From positions 1 through 44,958 of the forward strand of contig JBDRWD010000016.1 in the NCBI GenBank assembly GCA_039802205.1: a DNA stretch of 44,958 nucleotides, read 5' to 3'. This DNA is from a candidate division WOR-3 bacterium. Its GTDB lineage: Bacteria > Hydrothermota > Tepidihabitantia > SM23-42 > JAOAFX01. The notes under the pieces are model-generated. The model saw only the letters and a list, made by a program, of their open reading frames with translations, ran no database searches and was not told the DNA's origin. The position numbers and the translations under genes were made by a program. Every line of letters begins with the position of its first letter. Position 1 is the stretch's first letter. Positions 15,919 to 25,334 of the stretch are shown here, in pieces.

Positions 15919-16910
15919 TTCCTTCGATTGATCTGATGGGTAAAAGAGTAGTTCAGTTAAGACAGGGGAAGAAAAAGATCCTTGAGTATGATGACCCTTT
16001 CTCCCTTGCGCGTAATTTCCACCGCTATAATGAGATTGCAATTATTGATCTGGATGCTGCCCTGGGAAGGGGAGAGAACATGGAACTCATTGAAGATTTG
16101 CTTAAGATTGCGGATTGCCGCGTGGGCGGTGGTATCCGGACGATAATGAAAGCAAAAAAACTTATTGCGCAGGGTGCCCACAAAATCATCATCGGGTCTC
16201 AGGTATTCAAAAATAGAGAAATAAATCATGAATTTCTTAATGAACTGAAAAAAGAAATTGGACCGGAACGAATAGTCATTGCCCTTGATACCTTTAAAAA
16301 TGAAATTGTGATCAATGGGTGGCAAAAGAAAACAGGTATTCAGCTGTTTGATGTCTTAAAAGAATTGGAGGCATACACAAACGAATTCCTCTGTACTTTT
16401 GTAGAACGGGAAGGAACAATGGAAGGTATTGACCTGAACTCGATAAAAGAGCTGCGAAAAAGAACGGATAAAAAGATTGTGGTCGCGGGTGGTGTGGCGA
16501 CGCTTGAGGAGATAAAGATCCTTGCCCGCCTGGAGATTGATGTGCAATTGGGCATGGCACTCTATACCGGTAAAATCTCCCTGACCGATGCCTTTATTGA
16601 ATCATTGAATTGGAAAGAAGAACTCATACCCACCATTACTCAGGATACATCAGGGGCTGTTCTGATGCTCGCTTATTCCAATCGGGATTCCTTAAAAAAG
16701 ACATTGGAGACGAATCGAATGTGGTATTTTTCAAGAAGCCGGCAGAAATTGTGGTTTAAGGGCGAAACCTCAGGGAATATCCAAGAATTGATTAAACTGA
16801 GGATGGACTGCGACCGGGATGCGCTGCTTGCTGTGGTCCGGCAACGAGGTTCTGCCTGTCATAACGGTGATTTTTCTTGTTTTAAAACCTGGAGGTATCA
16901 TGAACAATAA
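15912..16910 (+). CDS. hisAI: HisA-HisI fusion: ProFAR isomerase plus phosphoribosyl-AMP cyclohydrolase
   Basis: One 332-residue frame joins two enzymes. Residues 1-~230 are a HisA (beta/alpha)8 barrel with catalytic D7 (PSIDLMG) and D126 (VIALDTF), plus VGGGIRT and VAGGVAT phosphate sites. Residues ~234-332 are a HisI cyclohydrolase: GETSGNIQ (284-291), DCDRDA (299-304) and ACHNGDFSCF (315-324). Cysteines 300, 316 and 323 keep the 16- and 7-residue spacing of the HisI zinc site. HisI opens the adenine ring of PR-AMP and HisA isomerises its product, so the fusion links consecutive steps. HisI is more often fused to HisE; no HisE domain is present here. It overlaps trpD by 11 bases. Confidence 0.95.
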   Translation: MVIPSIDLMGKRVVQLRQGKKKILEYDDPFSLARNFHRYNEIAIIDLDAALGRGENMELIEDLLKIADCRVGGGIRTIMKAKKLIAQGAHKIIIGSQVFKNREINHEFLNELKKEIGPERIVIALDTFKNEIVINGWQKKTGIQLFDVLKELEAYTNEFLCTFVEREGTMEGIDLNSIKELRKRTDKKIVVAGGVATLEEIKILARLEIDVQLGMALYTGKISLTDAFIESLNWKEELIPTITQDTSGAVLMLAYSNRDSLKKTLETNRMWYFSRSRQKLWFKGETSGNIQELIKLRMDCDRDALLAVVRQRGSACHNGDFSCFKTWRYHEQ

Positions 16911-17949
16911 AGGAGACACAAAAATATCTGAGGCGCTGAAAAAGGTGGTTGAGAATGTATCACTAAGCAGTGATGAGGCTTATGCGGTCGCTCTTGAAAT
17001 CATGGATGGAGATGCTACACCGGCTCAACTTGGCGCCCTCATCACTGCCTTGAGGATGAAAGGCGAAACCGTAGAAGAAATCACGGGTTTCTGCCAGGCA
17101 CTTCGCGCCAGGATGGTGGTATTAGAATGTCCAATTGAAAGACTGATTGATACCTGTGGAACGGGTGGCGACGCCACCCGGACATTCAACATCTCCACGA
17201 CTGCAGCATTTATCGCGGCTGGTGCAGGCTGTTTTGTGGCAAAACATGGTAACCGTTCGGTCTCCAGCCTTTGTGGGAGTGCGGATTTGTTTACATCTTT
17301 AGCATTGGACCCAGAGATGGAATACCATCTTATCAAGAGATGCATTGAAAAAATTGGGATTGGTTTTCTTTACGCCCCGAAATTCCATCCGGCGATGAAG
17401 AATGTCGCTCAAACGAGACGCGAAATCGGTATCCGAACGATATTCAACATTCTCGGTCCACTCTGCAATCCCGCCCAAGTCAAATACCAGGTGATCGGCG
17501 TTTGTAAAAAAGAATTGCTTGATAAGATTGCCAAGGTCCTGGTAAATCTCGGGACCAAACATGCCCTTGTGGTTCATGGACAAGACGGAATGGATGAATT
17601 AACACTCACCACCGGCAGTTATGTATGGGAAGTAGTGGACCAGCAGATTGTGACCTATGAAGTCAACCCTGAAGACTTTGGCCTCAAAAAATGCTCGCTG
17701 GATGAGCTGCAGGTAAAAAATCTTCAGGATAATCGGGATGCCTTCTTAGAAGTTTTAAATGGTGCCTCTGGACCCAAGACCGATATTGCAATACTGAATG
17801 CCGCTGCTGCAATCTATGTTGCTGGAAAGTCAAAAACATTAAAAGAAGGTGTGGCCATAGCCCGGGAAGTTGTATATTCCGGGGCTGCATGGGATAAATT
17901 CAATGAATTAAGGACGTTTATCGATGGATATGTTAAGAAAGATAGTTGA
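16900..17949 (+). CDS. trpD: Anthranilate phosphoribosyltransferase
   Basis: Second step of the tryptophan branch: PRPP plus anthranilate to phosphoribosyl anthranilate. The protein has 349 residues. The helical N-terminal domain leads into the PRPP-binding GTGGDATRTFNIST, KHGNRSVSS, and the metal-binding DGMDELTLT. I start at ATG 16900, preceded by GGAGGT; an upstream in-frame start at 16819 would lie deep in hisAI. There is no fused TrpG glutaminase, and trpE and trpG are absent from the operon. This gene marks the switch from his to trp genes without a break. Confidence 0.97.
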   Translation: MNNKGDTKISEALKKVVENVSLSSDEAYAVALEIMDGDATPAQLGALITALRMKGETVEEITGFCQALRARMVVLECPIERLIDTCGTGGDATRTFNISTTAAFIAAGAGCFVAKHGNRSVSSLCGSADLFTSLALDPEMEYHLIKRCIEKIGIGFLYAPKFHPAMKNVAQTRREIGIRTIFNILGPLCNPAQVKYQVIGVCKKELLDKIAKVLVNLGTKHALVVHGQDGMDELTLTTGSYVWEVVDQQIVTYEVNPEDFGLKKCSLDELQVKNLQDNRDAFLEVLNGASGPKTDIAILNAAAAIYVAGKSKTLKEGVAIAREVVYSGAAWDKFNELRTFIDGYVKKDS

Positions 17950-18697
17950 TCATACTAAAGAGACAATAGCCCTGCGGAAGCGGGTTAAACCCATAACAGA
18001 ATTGACGATCACCAATTCTGAACATCCGCAGGACTTCAAAATTATCTTTAAAGAAGATACCATTGCCCTGATTGCCGAGATTAAAAAGGCATCGCCTTCA
18101 CACGGAATCATCAAAAGAGATTTAGACCCGGTGCAACTCGGATTGATATACGAAACGTCAGGAGCCGAGGCGATATCAGTGGTAACCAATGAAGCATTCT
18201 TTGGGGGAAAGTGTGAATACATCACCGAATTGAAAAAGGTGTCAAAACTACCCTTGCTGCGCAAGGACTTTATTCTGGATGAGTATCAAATTTATGAAAG
18301 CCGTGCTGCAGGTGCGGATGGAGTGCTACTTATCGCCCGCATCCTCGATGAGCAAGAACTAAAAAGAATGGTAAAACTTGTCAAAAAATTGGGCATGACC
18401 CCCATTGTAGAAGTCCATAGTCGGGAAGACATTCATAAGGCATTAGCCACCGAGACGGAGATAATCGGCATCAATAATCGGAATCTGGATAATTTTCAAG
18501 TCGATATTGCTATATCGCTCTTCTTGAAACCCTACATCCCATCTGGATATTACATTTTAAGTGAGAGCGGGATAAAAAATAAAGAAGAGGTAAAGAAATT
18601 ACAGGAGGCAGGTTTTGATGGTATCCTTGTGGGCACAGCAATTTTGATGGCTAACGATATCAAGAAAAAAATTGCGGAGTTAAAATGGAGAGATTGA
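17924..18697 (+). CDS. trpC: Indole-3-glycerol phosphate synthase
   Basis: A (beta/alpha)8 barrel of 257 residues that decarboxylates and closes carboxyphenylamino-deoxyribulose phosphate to indole-3-glycerol phosphate. Key stretches are IAEIKKASPSHGIIK (catalytic lysine and substrate phosphate region), LLRKDFILDEYQIYE with a catalytic lysine, GINNRNLDNFQVD, and SESGIKNKEEV. It is monofunctional; trpF is separate, two genes on. ATG 17924 has AAGGA 9 bases upstream; a second ATG two codons later is less well placed. It overlaps trpD by 26 bases and tyrA by 13. Confidence 0.97.
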   Translation: MDMLRKIVDHTKETIALRKRVKPITELTITNSEHPQDFKIIFKEDTIALIAEIKKASPSHGIIKRDLDPVQLGLIYETSGAEAISVVTNEAFFGGKCEYITELKKVSKLPLLRKDFILDEYQIYESRAAGADGVLLIARILDEQELKRMVKLVKKLGMTPIVEVHSREDIHKALATETEIIGINNRNLDNFQVDIAISLFLKPYIPSGYYILSESGIKNKEEVKKLQEAGFDGILVGTAILMANDIKKKIAELKWRD

Positions 18698-19773
18698 AAA
18701 AACTGCGCAGAAGCATCAAAAATATTGATTGCCAATTACTGGATTTAATCAAAAAAAGGATGGAAATCAGTAAGGAAGTGGGTCGTTTGAAAAAACAGGC
18801 TGGCATTCCTTTGCGTGATTGGAGTGTGGAGAAAGATGTGATTGCGCATGCAATAAACTACGCCCAAAAGCAGAGATTGGATACCTCTTTCATCAAAAGT
18901 CTCATCACCAAGATAATTGAACATTCCAGATTCCAGCAGGAATGTCTCCATTATTCTGGCTACCGTGGAAAGAAAGAAAACATTCTGATCATCGGCGGCC
19001 TCGGTGCTATGGGCCGTTGGTTTGCCTATTTCTTTCAGAATCAAGGACATCATGTTGAAATCCAGGATATAAAACCATCCGGGCTAAAGGATTTTAAATA
19101 TCACCAGGATATAAAGTCTGCCCTGAATAAAAAATCAATCGCCCTCATCGCCACACCCCTAAGTATCATCCCCACCATCATCCGGGAACTCATGGATTTG
19201 AACTACACGGGGATCATCGTGGATATTGCGAGTGTGAAAAGTCATATCCTTCCGGTAGTAAAAGAGGCAAAAGAAAATGGGTTGAAAATCACCAGTATCC
19301 ACCCGATGTTTGGTCCTTCCTGTCATACCCTTAACGATAAAGTGATCTGTCTCTGTGATTGTGGCTGCCCTGAGGCGAACAAAAAGATTGTGGAATTCTT
19401 CCGTGACACCGCGGTCCAGCTTATCAGTCTTTCCTTTGAAGACCACGACCGCTTGATCGCTTATGTCTTGGGACTCTCCCATTTTGTGAACATCTTTTTC
19501 GTCAAAAATCTCCTGGATAGTGGTTACAGTTTTAAAGAATTGATGCGGGTCGCAAGCACCACTTTTAATGCCCAGATGACAACGAGCAAAAGTGTCATCA
19601 ATGAAAATCCCGAACTCTATTTCGAAATCCAATTTCTCAATCCTTACCGTGAGGAATTATACAACCTTTTACAGAGAAGTCTCCAATTTTTGATCACACT
19701 CATCGAACAGAACAAAAAAGACGATTTTATCAAACTCTTTGTCCAAGGGAGAGGCTATCTTGATGAATACTAA
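18685..19773 (+). CDS. tyrA: Chorismate mutase-prephenate dehydrogenase (bifunctional TyrA)
   Basis: A 362-residue fusion. Residues 1-~90 are an AroQ-type helical chorismate mutase (LRRSIKNIDCQLLDLIKKRMEI, then K-R-rich helices). From ~98 comes a prephenate dehydrogenase with Rossmann motif IIGGLGAMGRWFA and the active-site stretch SIHPMFGPS. It turns chorismate through prephenate to 4-hydroxyphenylpyruvate, the tyrosine precursor. The architecture matches E. coli TyrA. No prephenate dehydratase (PheA) is in the operon, so phenylalanine must be finished elsewhere. It overlaps trpC by 13 bases and trpF by 11. Confidence 0.93.
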   Translation: MERLKKLRRSIKNIDCQLLDLIKKRMEISKEVGRLKKQAGIPLRDWSVEKDVIAHAINYAQKQRLDTSFIKSLITKIIEHSRFQQECLHYSGYRGKKENILIIGGLGAMGRWFAYFFQNQGHHVEIQDIKPSGLKDFKYHQDIKSALNKKSIALIATPLSIIPTIIRELMDLNYTGIIVDIASVKSHILPVVKEAKENGLKITSIHPMFGPSCHTLNDKVICLCDCGCPEANKKIVEFFRDTAVQLISLSFEDHDRLIAYVLGLSHFVNIFFVKNLLDSGYSFKELMRVASTTFNAQMTTSKSVINENPELYFEIQFLNPYREELYNLLQRSLQFLITLIEQNKKDDFIKLFVQGRGYLDEY

Positions 19774-20371
19774 GGTCAAAATCTGTGGCATTACTAATCT
19801 CAAAGATGCACTCCTTGCGGTAGAATCTGGAGCTGATGCACTTGGTTTCATCTTCGCTCCCTCGCCGCGCAGAATTACACCGAGACAGGCACGCCACATT
19901 ATTAAACACTTGCCCCCCTTCATCAGTGCGGTAGGAGTTTTTATGGATACCCCTCTTCCGGTCCTCCGTCAGATCATTGAGATCAGCGGCATCGATACCA
20001 TTCAACTCCACGGTCATGAACCACCAGAATATTGTTCCCAGATTAAAAAACTAAGGATAATCAAGCGCATAATGATCAATCCGGATTCCCAGATAAAAGA
20101 GTTAATCAAAGAAATGGCAAGGTACCGGGTATCTGCTTACCTCTTTGATCCCGGCGCCGGGAGCGGCAAAATTTTTGATTGGCAAATGATCAAAGGCTTA
20201 CCAGGAAGGATAATCATCGCCGGAGGTTTAACCCCTGATAATGTCTGTGAGGCGATAGCATTGCTCAAACCTTACGGTGTGGATGTCTGTTCCGGGGTTG
20301 AGAATTCCATCGGTAAAAAGGATCCAGAAAAATTAAAGGCATTCATAAGGGAGGTGCGGAGATGTATTTAA
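19763..20371 (+). CDS. trpF: Phosphoribosylanthranilate isomerase
   Basis: A (beta/alpha)8 barrel of 202 residues performing the Amadori rearrangement of phosphoribosyl anthranilate. The N-terminal KICGITNLKDAL carries the catalytic cysteine, and DPGAGSGKIFDW and GGLTPDNV carry the catalytic aspartate and phosphate site. ATG 19763 follows a GGGAGAGG stretch; the upstream in-frame start at 19739 lies inside tyrA without a better site. It overlaps tyrA by 11 bases and aroE by 10. Its place between tyrA and aroE shows the trp genes are scattered among aro genes here. Confidence 0.96.
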   Translation: MNTKVKICGITNLKDALLAVESGADALGFIFAPSPRRITPRQARHIIKHLPPFISAVGVFMDTPLPVLRQIIEISGIDTIQLHGHEPPEYCSQIKKLRIIKRIMINPDSQIKELIKEMARYRVSAYLFDPGAGSGKIFDWQMIKGLPGRIIIAGGLTPDNVCEAIALLKPYGVDVCSGVENSIGKKDPEKLKAFIREVRRCI

Positions 20372-21141
20372 CAGGTGTGATCGGCTATCCCCTCAAAAAT
20401 ACGCTCTCGCCCCTTATCCATAATCAGGCATTTAAGGCCCTGGGCTTAGAAGGTAGTTATTACCCATTGGTTGTTCCCGAGGATGACTTCGGGCTGATTA
20501 TCCACATACTGAAAAAACTACGCTTTTGCGGATTTAATCTTACCAATCCCTATAAAATTGAAATTCTTAAATATCTTGAAGGGATCAGCCCCCTCGCACA
20601 GGATATCGGCGCAGTAAATGTGGTTAAGATCAGGAATCATCAGATGTATGGATTTAATACGGATGTTTTGGGTTTTATCCAATCCATCAAAGCACATAGA
20701 CTCAACCTCACCAGAAAAAAAATTCTCATCATCGGTGCCGGGGGTGTTGCTCGGGCTGTCGGGTATGCTGTAGCCCATGCAAGACCCGCGGCTTTATTTA
20801 TCGCAAACCGGACAGAAGAAAAGGCATACGCCCTTGCCCAGCGTTATGGTGGGAAAACGATACCATTTGAAGCGGTTTCAGAGATAATAAAGGAGATAGA
20901 TTTGGTGATAAATGCTACATCCGTGGATATCCAATCTTGGCTCATCTCTCATTTGAAAAAAGGAAGCATATTTTATGATACAAATTACTGCTTTCCAAGT
21001 ATCCCAACAAAGCAGGTCAAAACCATTAATGGGTTGGAGATGCTGATCTATCAAGCTGCACACTCCTTCAGCATTTGGACGGGAAAAAGGCCTCCTTTAA
21101 AGGTGATGAAAGAGGCAATAAAGGGAGGACTAAATGATTAG
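20362..21141 (+). CDS. aroE: Shikimate dehydrogenase
   Basis: NADP-dependent reduction of 3-dehydroshikimate to shikimate. The protein has 259 residues. Substrate-binding residues lie in GYPLKNTLSPLIHN, NLTNPYK (catalytic lysine) and FNTDVLGF (catalytic aspartate). The nucleotide site is IIGAGGVARAV, followed by IANRTEEKA. It overlaps trpF by 10 bases and aroC by 8. Confidence 0.96.
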   Translation: MYLTGVIGYPLKNTLSPLIHNQAFKALGLEGSYYPLVVPEDDFGLIIHILKKLRFCGFNLTNPYKIEILKYLEGISPLAQDIGAVNVVKIRNHQMYGFNTDVLGFIQSIKAHRLNLTRKKILIIGAGGVARAVGYAVAHARPAALFIANRTEEKAYALAQRYGGKTIPFEAVSEIIKEIDLVINATSVDIQSWLISHLKKGSIFYDTNYCFPSIPTKQVKTINGLEMLIYQAAHSFSIWTGKRPPLKVMKEAIKGGLND

Positions 21142-22198
21142 AATTCTCACCGCGGGTGAATCCCATGGCCCAGGGATCTTGGTAATAATCGATGGGTTAC
21201 CCGCTGGAATAAAAATGGATCTCAATTTTATAAATCATGAACTGAAGCGGCGCCGATCTGGCACGGGTCGGAGCAAACGGATGAAACAGGAAAAGGACAA
21301 GGTAGTGCTCCTGGCAGGAGTCCGTAGAGGCAGGACGATCGGGGCACCGATTGCGTTTTTTATAAAGAATGTGGACTATCGAAAGGAGGAATTTTCTGGG
21401 GGTTCCAGAATAACAAAGACGCTCATACCCCGACCCGGTCATGCTGACCTCCCGGGTCTTTTAAAGTTTGGTTTTGAAGATATCCAAGATGTTAGCGAAC
21501 GGGCTTCAGCCCGGGAGACTGTAGCAAGGGTCGCGGCGGGCGCGGCATGCAAATTGTTCCTGAAGGAATTCAGGATTAAAATCGGTTCCCATGTCTTATC
21601 CATAGGTCCAGCAAAAGATAAAAGAGAAATAACAGGATTGATAAAGTATGCCCGGGAATTAGGTGATACGCTCGGCGGGGTAATTGAAATTTATGCGGAT
21701 AATGTATGTCCAGGATTGGGAAGTTATACCCATTTTGATAAAAGACTTGATGGCCTCATTGGGATGGCAATGCTCTCCATCCCTTCGGTAAAAGGGATAG
21801 AGATCGGCGAAGCGATAAAAAGCACTCAATCCTTTGGTTCCGCGATCCATGATACCATCTTCTACAGCCGCCAAAAAGGATTTTACCGGAAAACAAATCA
21901 CGCCGGTGGGATTGAAGGAGGAATGAGTAATGGTGAACGAATCGTGGTTAGGCTCTATGCAAAACCGATACCAACTCTCCAAAAACCACTAAATTCGGTT
22001 CATCTCCAGACCAAATATCCAACTCCTGCCCCTACCCCGCGGGCTGATGTCTGTGTGGTAGAGGCTATCGGTGTCATCGGCGAGGCAATGCTCGCTTATG
22101 TTCTCACCACTGTTCTGCTAGAGAAATTCGGAAGCGATGCACTTGCGGATATAAAAAGAGGTTATCAGGAATATCTGAAGCGGGTAAAAAATGGTTGA
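21134..22198 (+). CDS. aroC: Chorismate synthase
   Basis: FMN-dependent enzyme making chorismate from EPSP, the branch point for Trp, Tyr and Phe. The protein has 354 residues. Family signatures are GESHGPGI at the N-terminus, RPGHADLPGLLKF, the central DVSERASARETVARVAAGA, and GGIEGGMSNGERI. It overlaps aroE and the aroKB fusion by 8 bases each. The EPSP synthase gene aroA, which makes its substrate, is not in this window. Confidence 0.98.
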   Translation: MIRILTAGESHGPGILVIIDGLPAGIKMDLNFINHELKRRRSGTGRSKRMKQEKDKVVLLAGVRRGRTIGAPIAFFIKNVDYRKEEFSGGSRITKTLIPRPGHADLPGLLKFGFEDIQDVSERASARETVARVAAGAACKLFLKEFRIKIGSHVLSIGPAKDKREITGLIKYARELGDTLGGVIEIYADNVCPGLGSYTHFDKRLDGLIGMAMLSIPSVKGIEIGEAIKSTQSFGSAIHDTIFYSRQKGFYRKTNHAGGIEGGMSNGERIVVRLYAKPIPTLQKPLNSVHLQTKYPTPAPTPRADVCVVEAIGVIGEAMLAYVLTTVLLEKFGSDALADIKRGYQEYLKRVKNG

Positions 22199-23741
22199 AA
22201 ATATCGTCCTCATTGGATTCATGGGCACCGGTAAGGATACAATCGGACGGGTCCTTGCCGAGAAGTTGAATATGGGATTTCTCTCAACCGACCAGATGAT
22301 TGAATTCTCCGAACAGCGCTCCATAAAAGAAATCTTTGCGCATAAGGGGGAAACCCATTTTCGAAAAATTGAGAAAAGAGTTATCAACCAGATTGCCGCG
22401 CTGAAAAATTGTATCATTGCAACCGGCGGCGGCGTAGTGCTCGATCCTGAAAATCGGCGGCGCTTAAAAAAGATGGGGATTGTAGTCCACCTCAGCACGA
22501 ATCTCGATGTCTTAAAAAAAAGAATTGCTTCAAGTGGCAACCGCCCATTGATCAAAAAAGTCTCCGATATAAAAAAATTATACCAGGAGCGTCAGGGGAT
22601 GTATGATTTTGCGGACATCAGAATTGAAACTACTGATAAAGAACCCGAAGTGGTGGTTCAAGAAATCATTGATAAGTTAAACCTGAAGAAATTGTTGCTC
22701 CCTTTCAAGGCAAAAAGAATATATGTGGAGGCCCGGAGCAGAAATTATCCGGTTTTGATCGGCTTTGATCTTCTAAATCATGTAGCTCTCTCCGGACGTC
22801 GAGCCTTAATAATCACCAATCCGCTCGTAGGTACCCTTTATCTGAATGAATTGCTCTCGCACCTGATCGCAAAAGGAAATCAGGTTGAGTATCTCATCAT
22901 TCCGGATGGAGAAAGATATAAAAATCTCCAAACTGTCCGATTTATTTACAATCGTCTTTTCGCCCTGAATTTCACCCGTCAGGACTTTATAATCAGTCTT
23001 GGTGGGGGAGTGATCAATGATCTCGCTGGTTTTGTCGCCTCCACCTTCAAGCGGGGATGCCATCTCATCCACATCCCTACCACCCTTCTCGCCCAAATTG
23101 ATGCAGCAATCGGTGGGAAGACCGGAATTAATTCCAGCTACGGTAAGAATATGTTGGGTACATTCTACCAGCCTGATCTCGTGCTATGCGACATCAAGAA
23201 ACTATTGACCCTGCCCCAGCAGGAATTTCTCAATGGCATTGCCGAGGCGATCAAATACGGAGTAGTGTGTTCATTTGACCTTTTTCAGATACTACAAAAT
23301 GAAATAGCATCAATCAAAAAACGTGATCCCCAAGTACTTTTTGAGATTGTTAAAAGATGTGTGGAGATTAAAGCCGCAATCGTCAAAAAAGACGAGACTG
23401 AGGAGAAAGACCTGAGGTTGATTTTAAACTTTGGTCATACGATCGGGCATATAGTCGAAGTGTTAACCAATTATAAAAGATATTCACACGGTGCAGCGGT
23501 GGCGATGGGAATGGTGGAGGAGATGCGAATGCTGAGTAGAAATAGAAAAGACCAGGCACGGGTCGTAAATCTCTTAAAAGCTTATAATCTGCCCAGCAGT
23601 CTTCCTGAGGGGCTGAAAAATAATATAAAAGATTTTATCCTTCAAGATAAAAAGGTTATCGGAGGATGTATAAAAATACCCGTGCTGATACGGATTGGGC
23701 AGGTAATGGTGAAGGAGGTATCATGCAAAAGATTTTGTTGA
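22191..23741 (+). CDS. aroKB: Shikimate kinase-3-dehydroquinate synthase fusion (AroK-AroB)
   Basis: A 516-residue fusion. Residues 1-~165 are shikimate kinase: P-loop FMGTGKDTIGR, shikimate-binding TDQMIE, HFRKIEKRV and ATGGGVV, and lid NRPLIK. The residue after the P-loop lysine is D16, not the usual Ser/Thr that binds magnesium. Residues ~175-516 are 3-dehydroquinate synthase: IPDGERYKN, SLGGGVINDLAGFVAS, PTTLLAQIDAAIGGKTGIN, and zinc ligands in EAIKYG, LNFGHTIGHIVE and YSHGAAVAMG. AroB acts at step 2 and AroK at step 5, so they are not consecutive; Thermotoga has a similar fusion. It overlaps aroQ by 19 bases. Confidence 0.95.
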   Translation: MVENIVLIGFMGTGKDTIGRVLAEKLNMGFLSTDQMIEFSEQRSIKEIFAHKGETHFRKIEKRVINQIAALKNCIIATGGGVVLDPENRRRLKKMGIVVHLSTNLDVLKKRIASSGNRPLIKKVSDIKKLYQERQGMYDFADIRIETTDKEPEVVVQEIIDKLNLKKLLLPFKAKRIYVEARSRNYPVLIGFDLLNHVALSGRRALIITNPLVGTLYLNELLSHLIAKGNQVEYLIIPDGERYKNLQTVRFIYNRLFALNFTRQDFIISLGGGVINDLAGFVASTFKRGCHLIHIPTTLLAQIDAAIGGKTGINSSYGKNMLGTFYQPDLVLCDIKKLLTLPQQEFLNGIAEAIKYGVVCSFDLFQILQNEIASIKKRDPQVLFEIVKRCVEIKAAIVKKDETEEKDLRLILNFGHTIGHIVEVLTNYKRYSHGAAVAMGMVEEMRMLSRNRKDQARVVNLLKAYNLPSSLPEGLKNNIKDFILQDKKVIGGCIKIPVLIRIGQVMVKEVSCKRFC

Positions 23742-24172
23742 TCCATGGTCCAAATTTAAATCTTTTGGGGAGGAGGGAACAAAAAATATATGGCAATCTT
23801 ACTCTTGAGGCTATCAATCAGCGCATTATTGAATATGCCAAGAAAAGAAATGTGCAGGTTGATATCTACCAATCCAATTGTGAAGGAGAAATAGTAGAGT
23901 TGATTCATCGGGCAAAAGATTACGCGGGGTTGGTGATAAATCCTGGTGCTTATACCCATACCTCAGTGGCAATAAGGGACGCGATTGAGGCAATAAACAT
24001 TCCGACTGTGGAAGTTCATATCAGCAATATCTATGCGCGGGAACCTTTCCGGCATAAAAGTCTGGTGGCACCGGTTTGTTCCGGTCAGATTACCGGACTC
24101 TCCTGGTATGGATATATCCTGGCATTGGAATATTTTATACAATCTGGGGGTGAATATGTATCGTCTACCTGA
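23723..24172 (+). CDS. aroQ: 3-Dehydroquinate dehydratase, type II
   Basis: Dodecameric type II dehydroquinase dehydrating 3-dehydroquinate to 3-dehydroshikimate. The protein has 149 residues, the normal size. It shows [15 protein letters not shown] with the catalytic tyrosine Y23 in [29 protein letters not shown], and the catalytic histidine in EVHISN. I start at ATG 23723 with GGAGGT 4 bases upstream; the in-frame start at 23666 lies well inside aroKB. It overlaps trpB by 17 bases. Confidence 0.97.
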   Translation: MQKILLIHGPNLNLLGRREQKIYGNLTLEAINQRIIEYAKKRNVQVDIYQSNCEGEIVELIHRAKDYAGLVINPGAYTHTSVAIRDAIEAINIPTVEVHISNIYAREPFRHKSLVAPVCSGQITGLSWYGYILALEYFIQSGGEYVSST

Positions 24173-25334
24173 TAAAAATGGTTATTTTGGAAAATTTGGA
24201 GGGCGCTTCATCCCTGAAACATTGATGCCCGCATTATTGGAAATCGAAGATGCCTATCGGCAGTTAAAAGAAGAAAAAAAATTTCAAGATGAACTTAATT
24301 CTTATCTACGCAATTATGCAGGCAGACCCACGCCGCTATACTTTGCGCACAATCTTTCCGAACGCCTAAACGGAGCAAAGATTTTCCTTAAGCGTGAGGA
24401 TTTGCTCCATACCGGTGCCCATAAGATTAACAATACTCTGGCACAGGTGCTCCTCGCCAAAAAGATAGGCAAAAAGAGAATCATTGCCGAGACTGGTGCC
24501 GGGCAACATGGCGTGGCTACCGCCACCGCATGCGCGGCCTTGGGGCTTGAATGTGTCATTTATATGGGCAAAAAGGACATGAATAGACAGCAGACCAATG
24601 TGAAAAAGATGAAACTGCTCGGTGCTGAGGTGCGGATGGTTGATTCGGGAACCCAGACCCTAAAAGATGCGATTAATGAGGCATTGAGGGATTGGGTCAC
24701 GAATGTGAACACGACATATTATTGTCTCGGCTCTGTCGTAGGTCCCCATCCCTATCCGATGATGATCCGAGATTTTCAATCGGTAATCGGCAGGGAAACA
24801 AAAAAACAAATCCTGGAAATAACCGGAAGATTGCCTCAATTGCTCGTGGCATGTGTGGGTGGGGGGAGCAATGCCATTGGTTTTTTTTATCCTTTTCTCG
24901 ATACCAAGGTAAAAATGCTCGGAGTAGAAGCAGGCGGTTTAGGACTTCATACCCAAAAACATTCCTCCACGCTCTCCCGGGGACGCATTGGAGTTCTTCA
25001 CGGTGCGATGAGTCTCGTCCTTCAAACCAATGATGGACAGATAATGCCTACCCATTCAATCGCTCCGGGTCTTGACTACCCCGGTGTTGGACCAGAGCAT
25101 GCTTATCTTAAGACATGCGGTCGGGTGCAGTATACATATTGTAAAGATCAGGACGCTGTCCGGGCATTCAAAATACTTGCTGAAAGCGAAGGCATCATTC
25201 CCGCCCTCGAAAGTGCCCATGCATTAGCCATCGGTATGAAGGAGGCAAAAAAGATGGGGAAAGACAAAATTGTTATCATCAATCTCTCCGGACGGGGTGA
25301 TAAAGACTTAGAATTGGTGGAGACAAGATTATGA
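24156..25334 (+). CDS. trpB: Tryptophan synthase beta chain
   Basis: PLP enzyme that condenses indole with serine to tryptophan, working with TrpA. The protein has 392 residues when started at ATG 24156 (GGGGGTGA upstream); a longer reading from 24033 overlaps most of aroQ. Visible are [14 protein letters not shown], the PLP lysine K90 in [37 protein letters not shown], and the C-terminal [10 protein letters not shown]. It is of the TrpB1 type that pairs with TrpA. It overlaps trpA by 4 bases (ATGA). Confidence 0.98.
   Translation: MYRLPDKNGYFGKFGGRFIPETLMPALLEIEDAYRQLKEEKKFQDELNSYLRNYAGRPTPLYFAHNLSERLNGAKIFLKREDLLHTGAHKINNTLAQVLLAKKIGKKRIIAETGAGQHGVATATACAALGLECVIYMGKKDMNRQQTNVKKMKLLGAEVRMVDSGTQTLKDAINEALRDWVTNVNTTYYCLGSVVGPHPYPMMIRDFQSVIGRETKKQILEITGRLPQLLVACVGGGSNAIGFFYPFLDTKVKMLGVEAGGLGLHTQKHSSTLSRGRIGVLHGAMSLVLQTNDGQIMPTHSIAPGLDYPGVGPEHAYLKTCGRVQYTYCKDQDAVRAFKILAESEGIIPALESAHALAIGMKEAKKMGKDKIVIINLSGRGDKDLELVETRL

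Noticed and set aside
21498-21518. CGGGCTTCAGCCCG palindrome in aroC as another repeat insertion
   Set aside because: It encodes the conserved SERASARET core of chorismate synthase, so the palindrome is coincidental.
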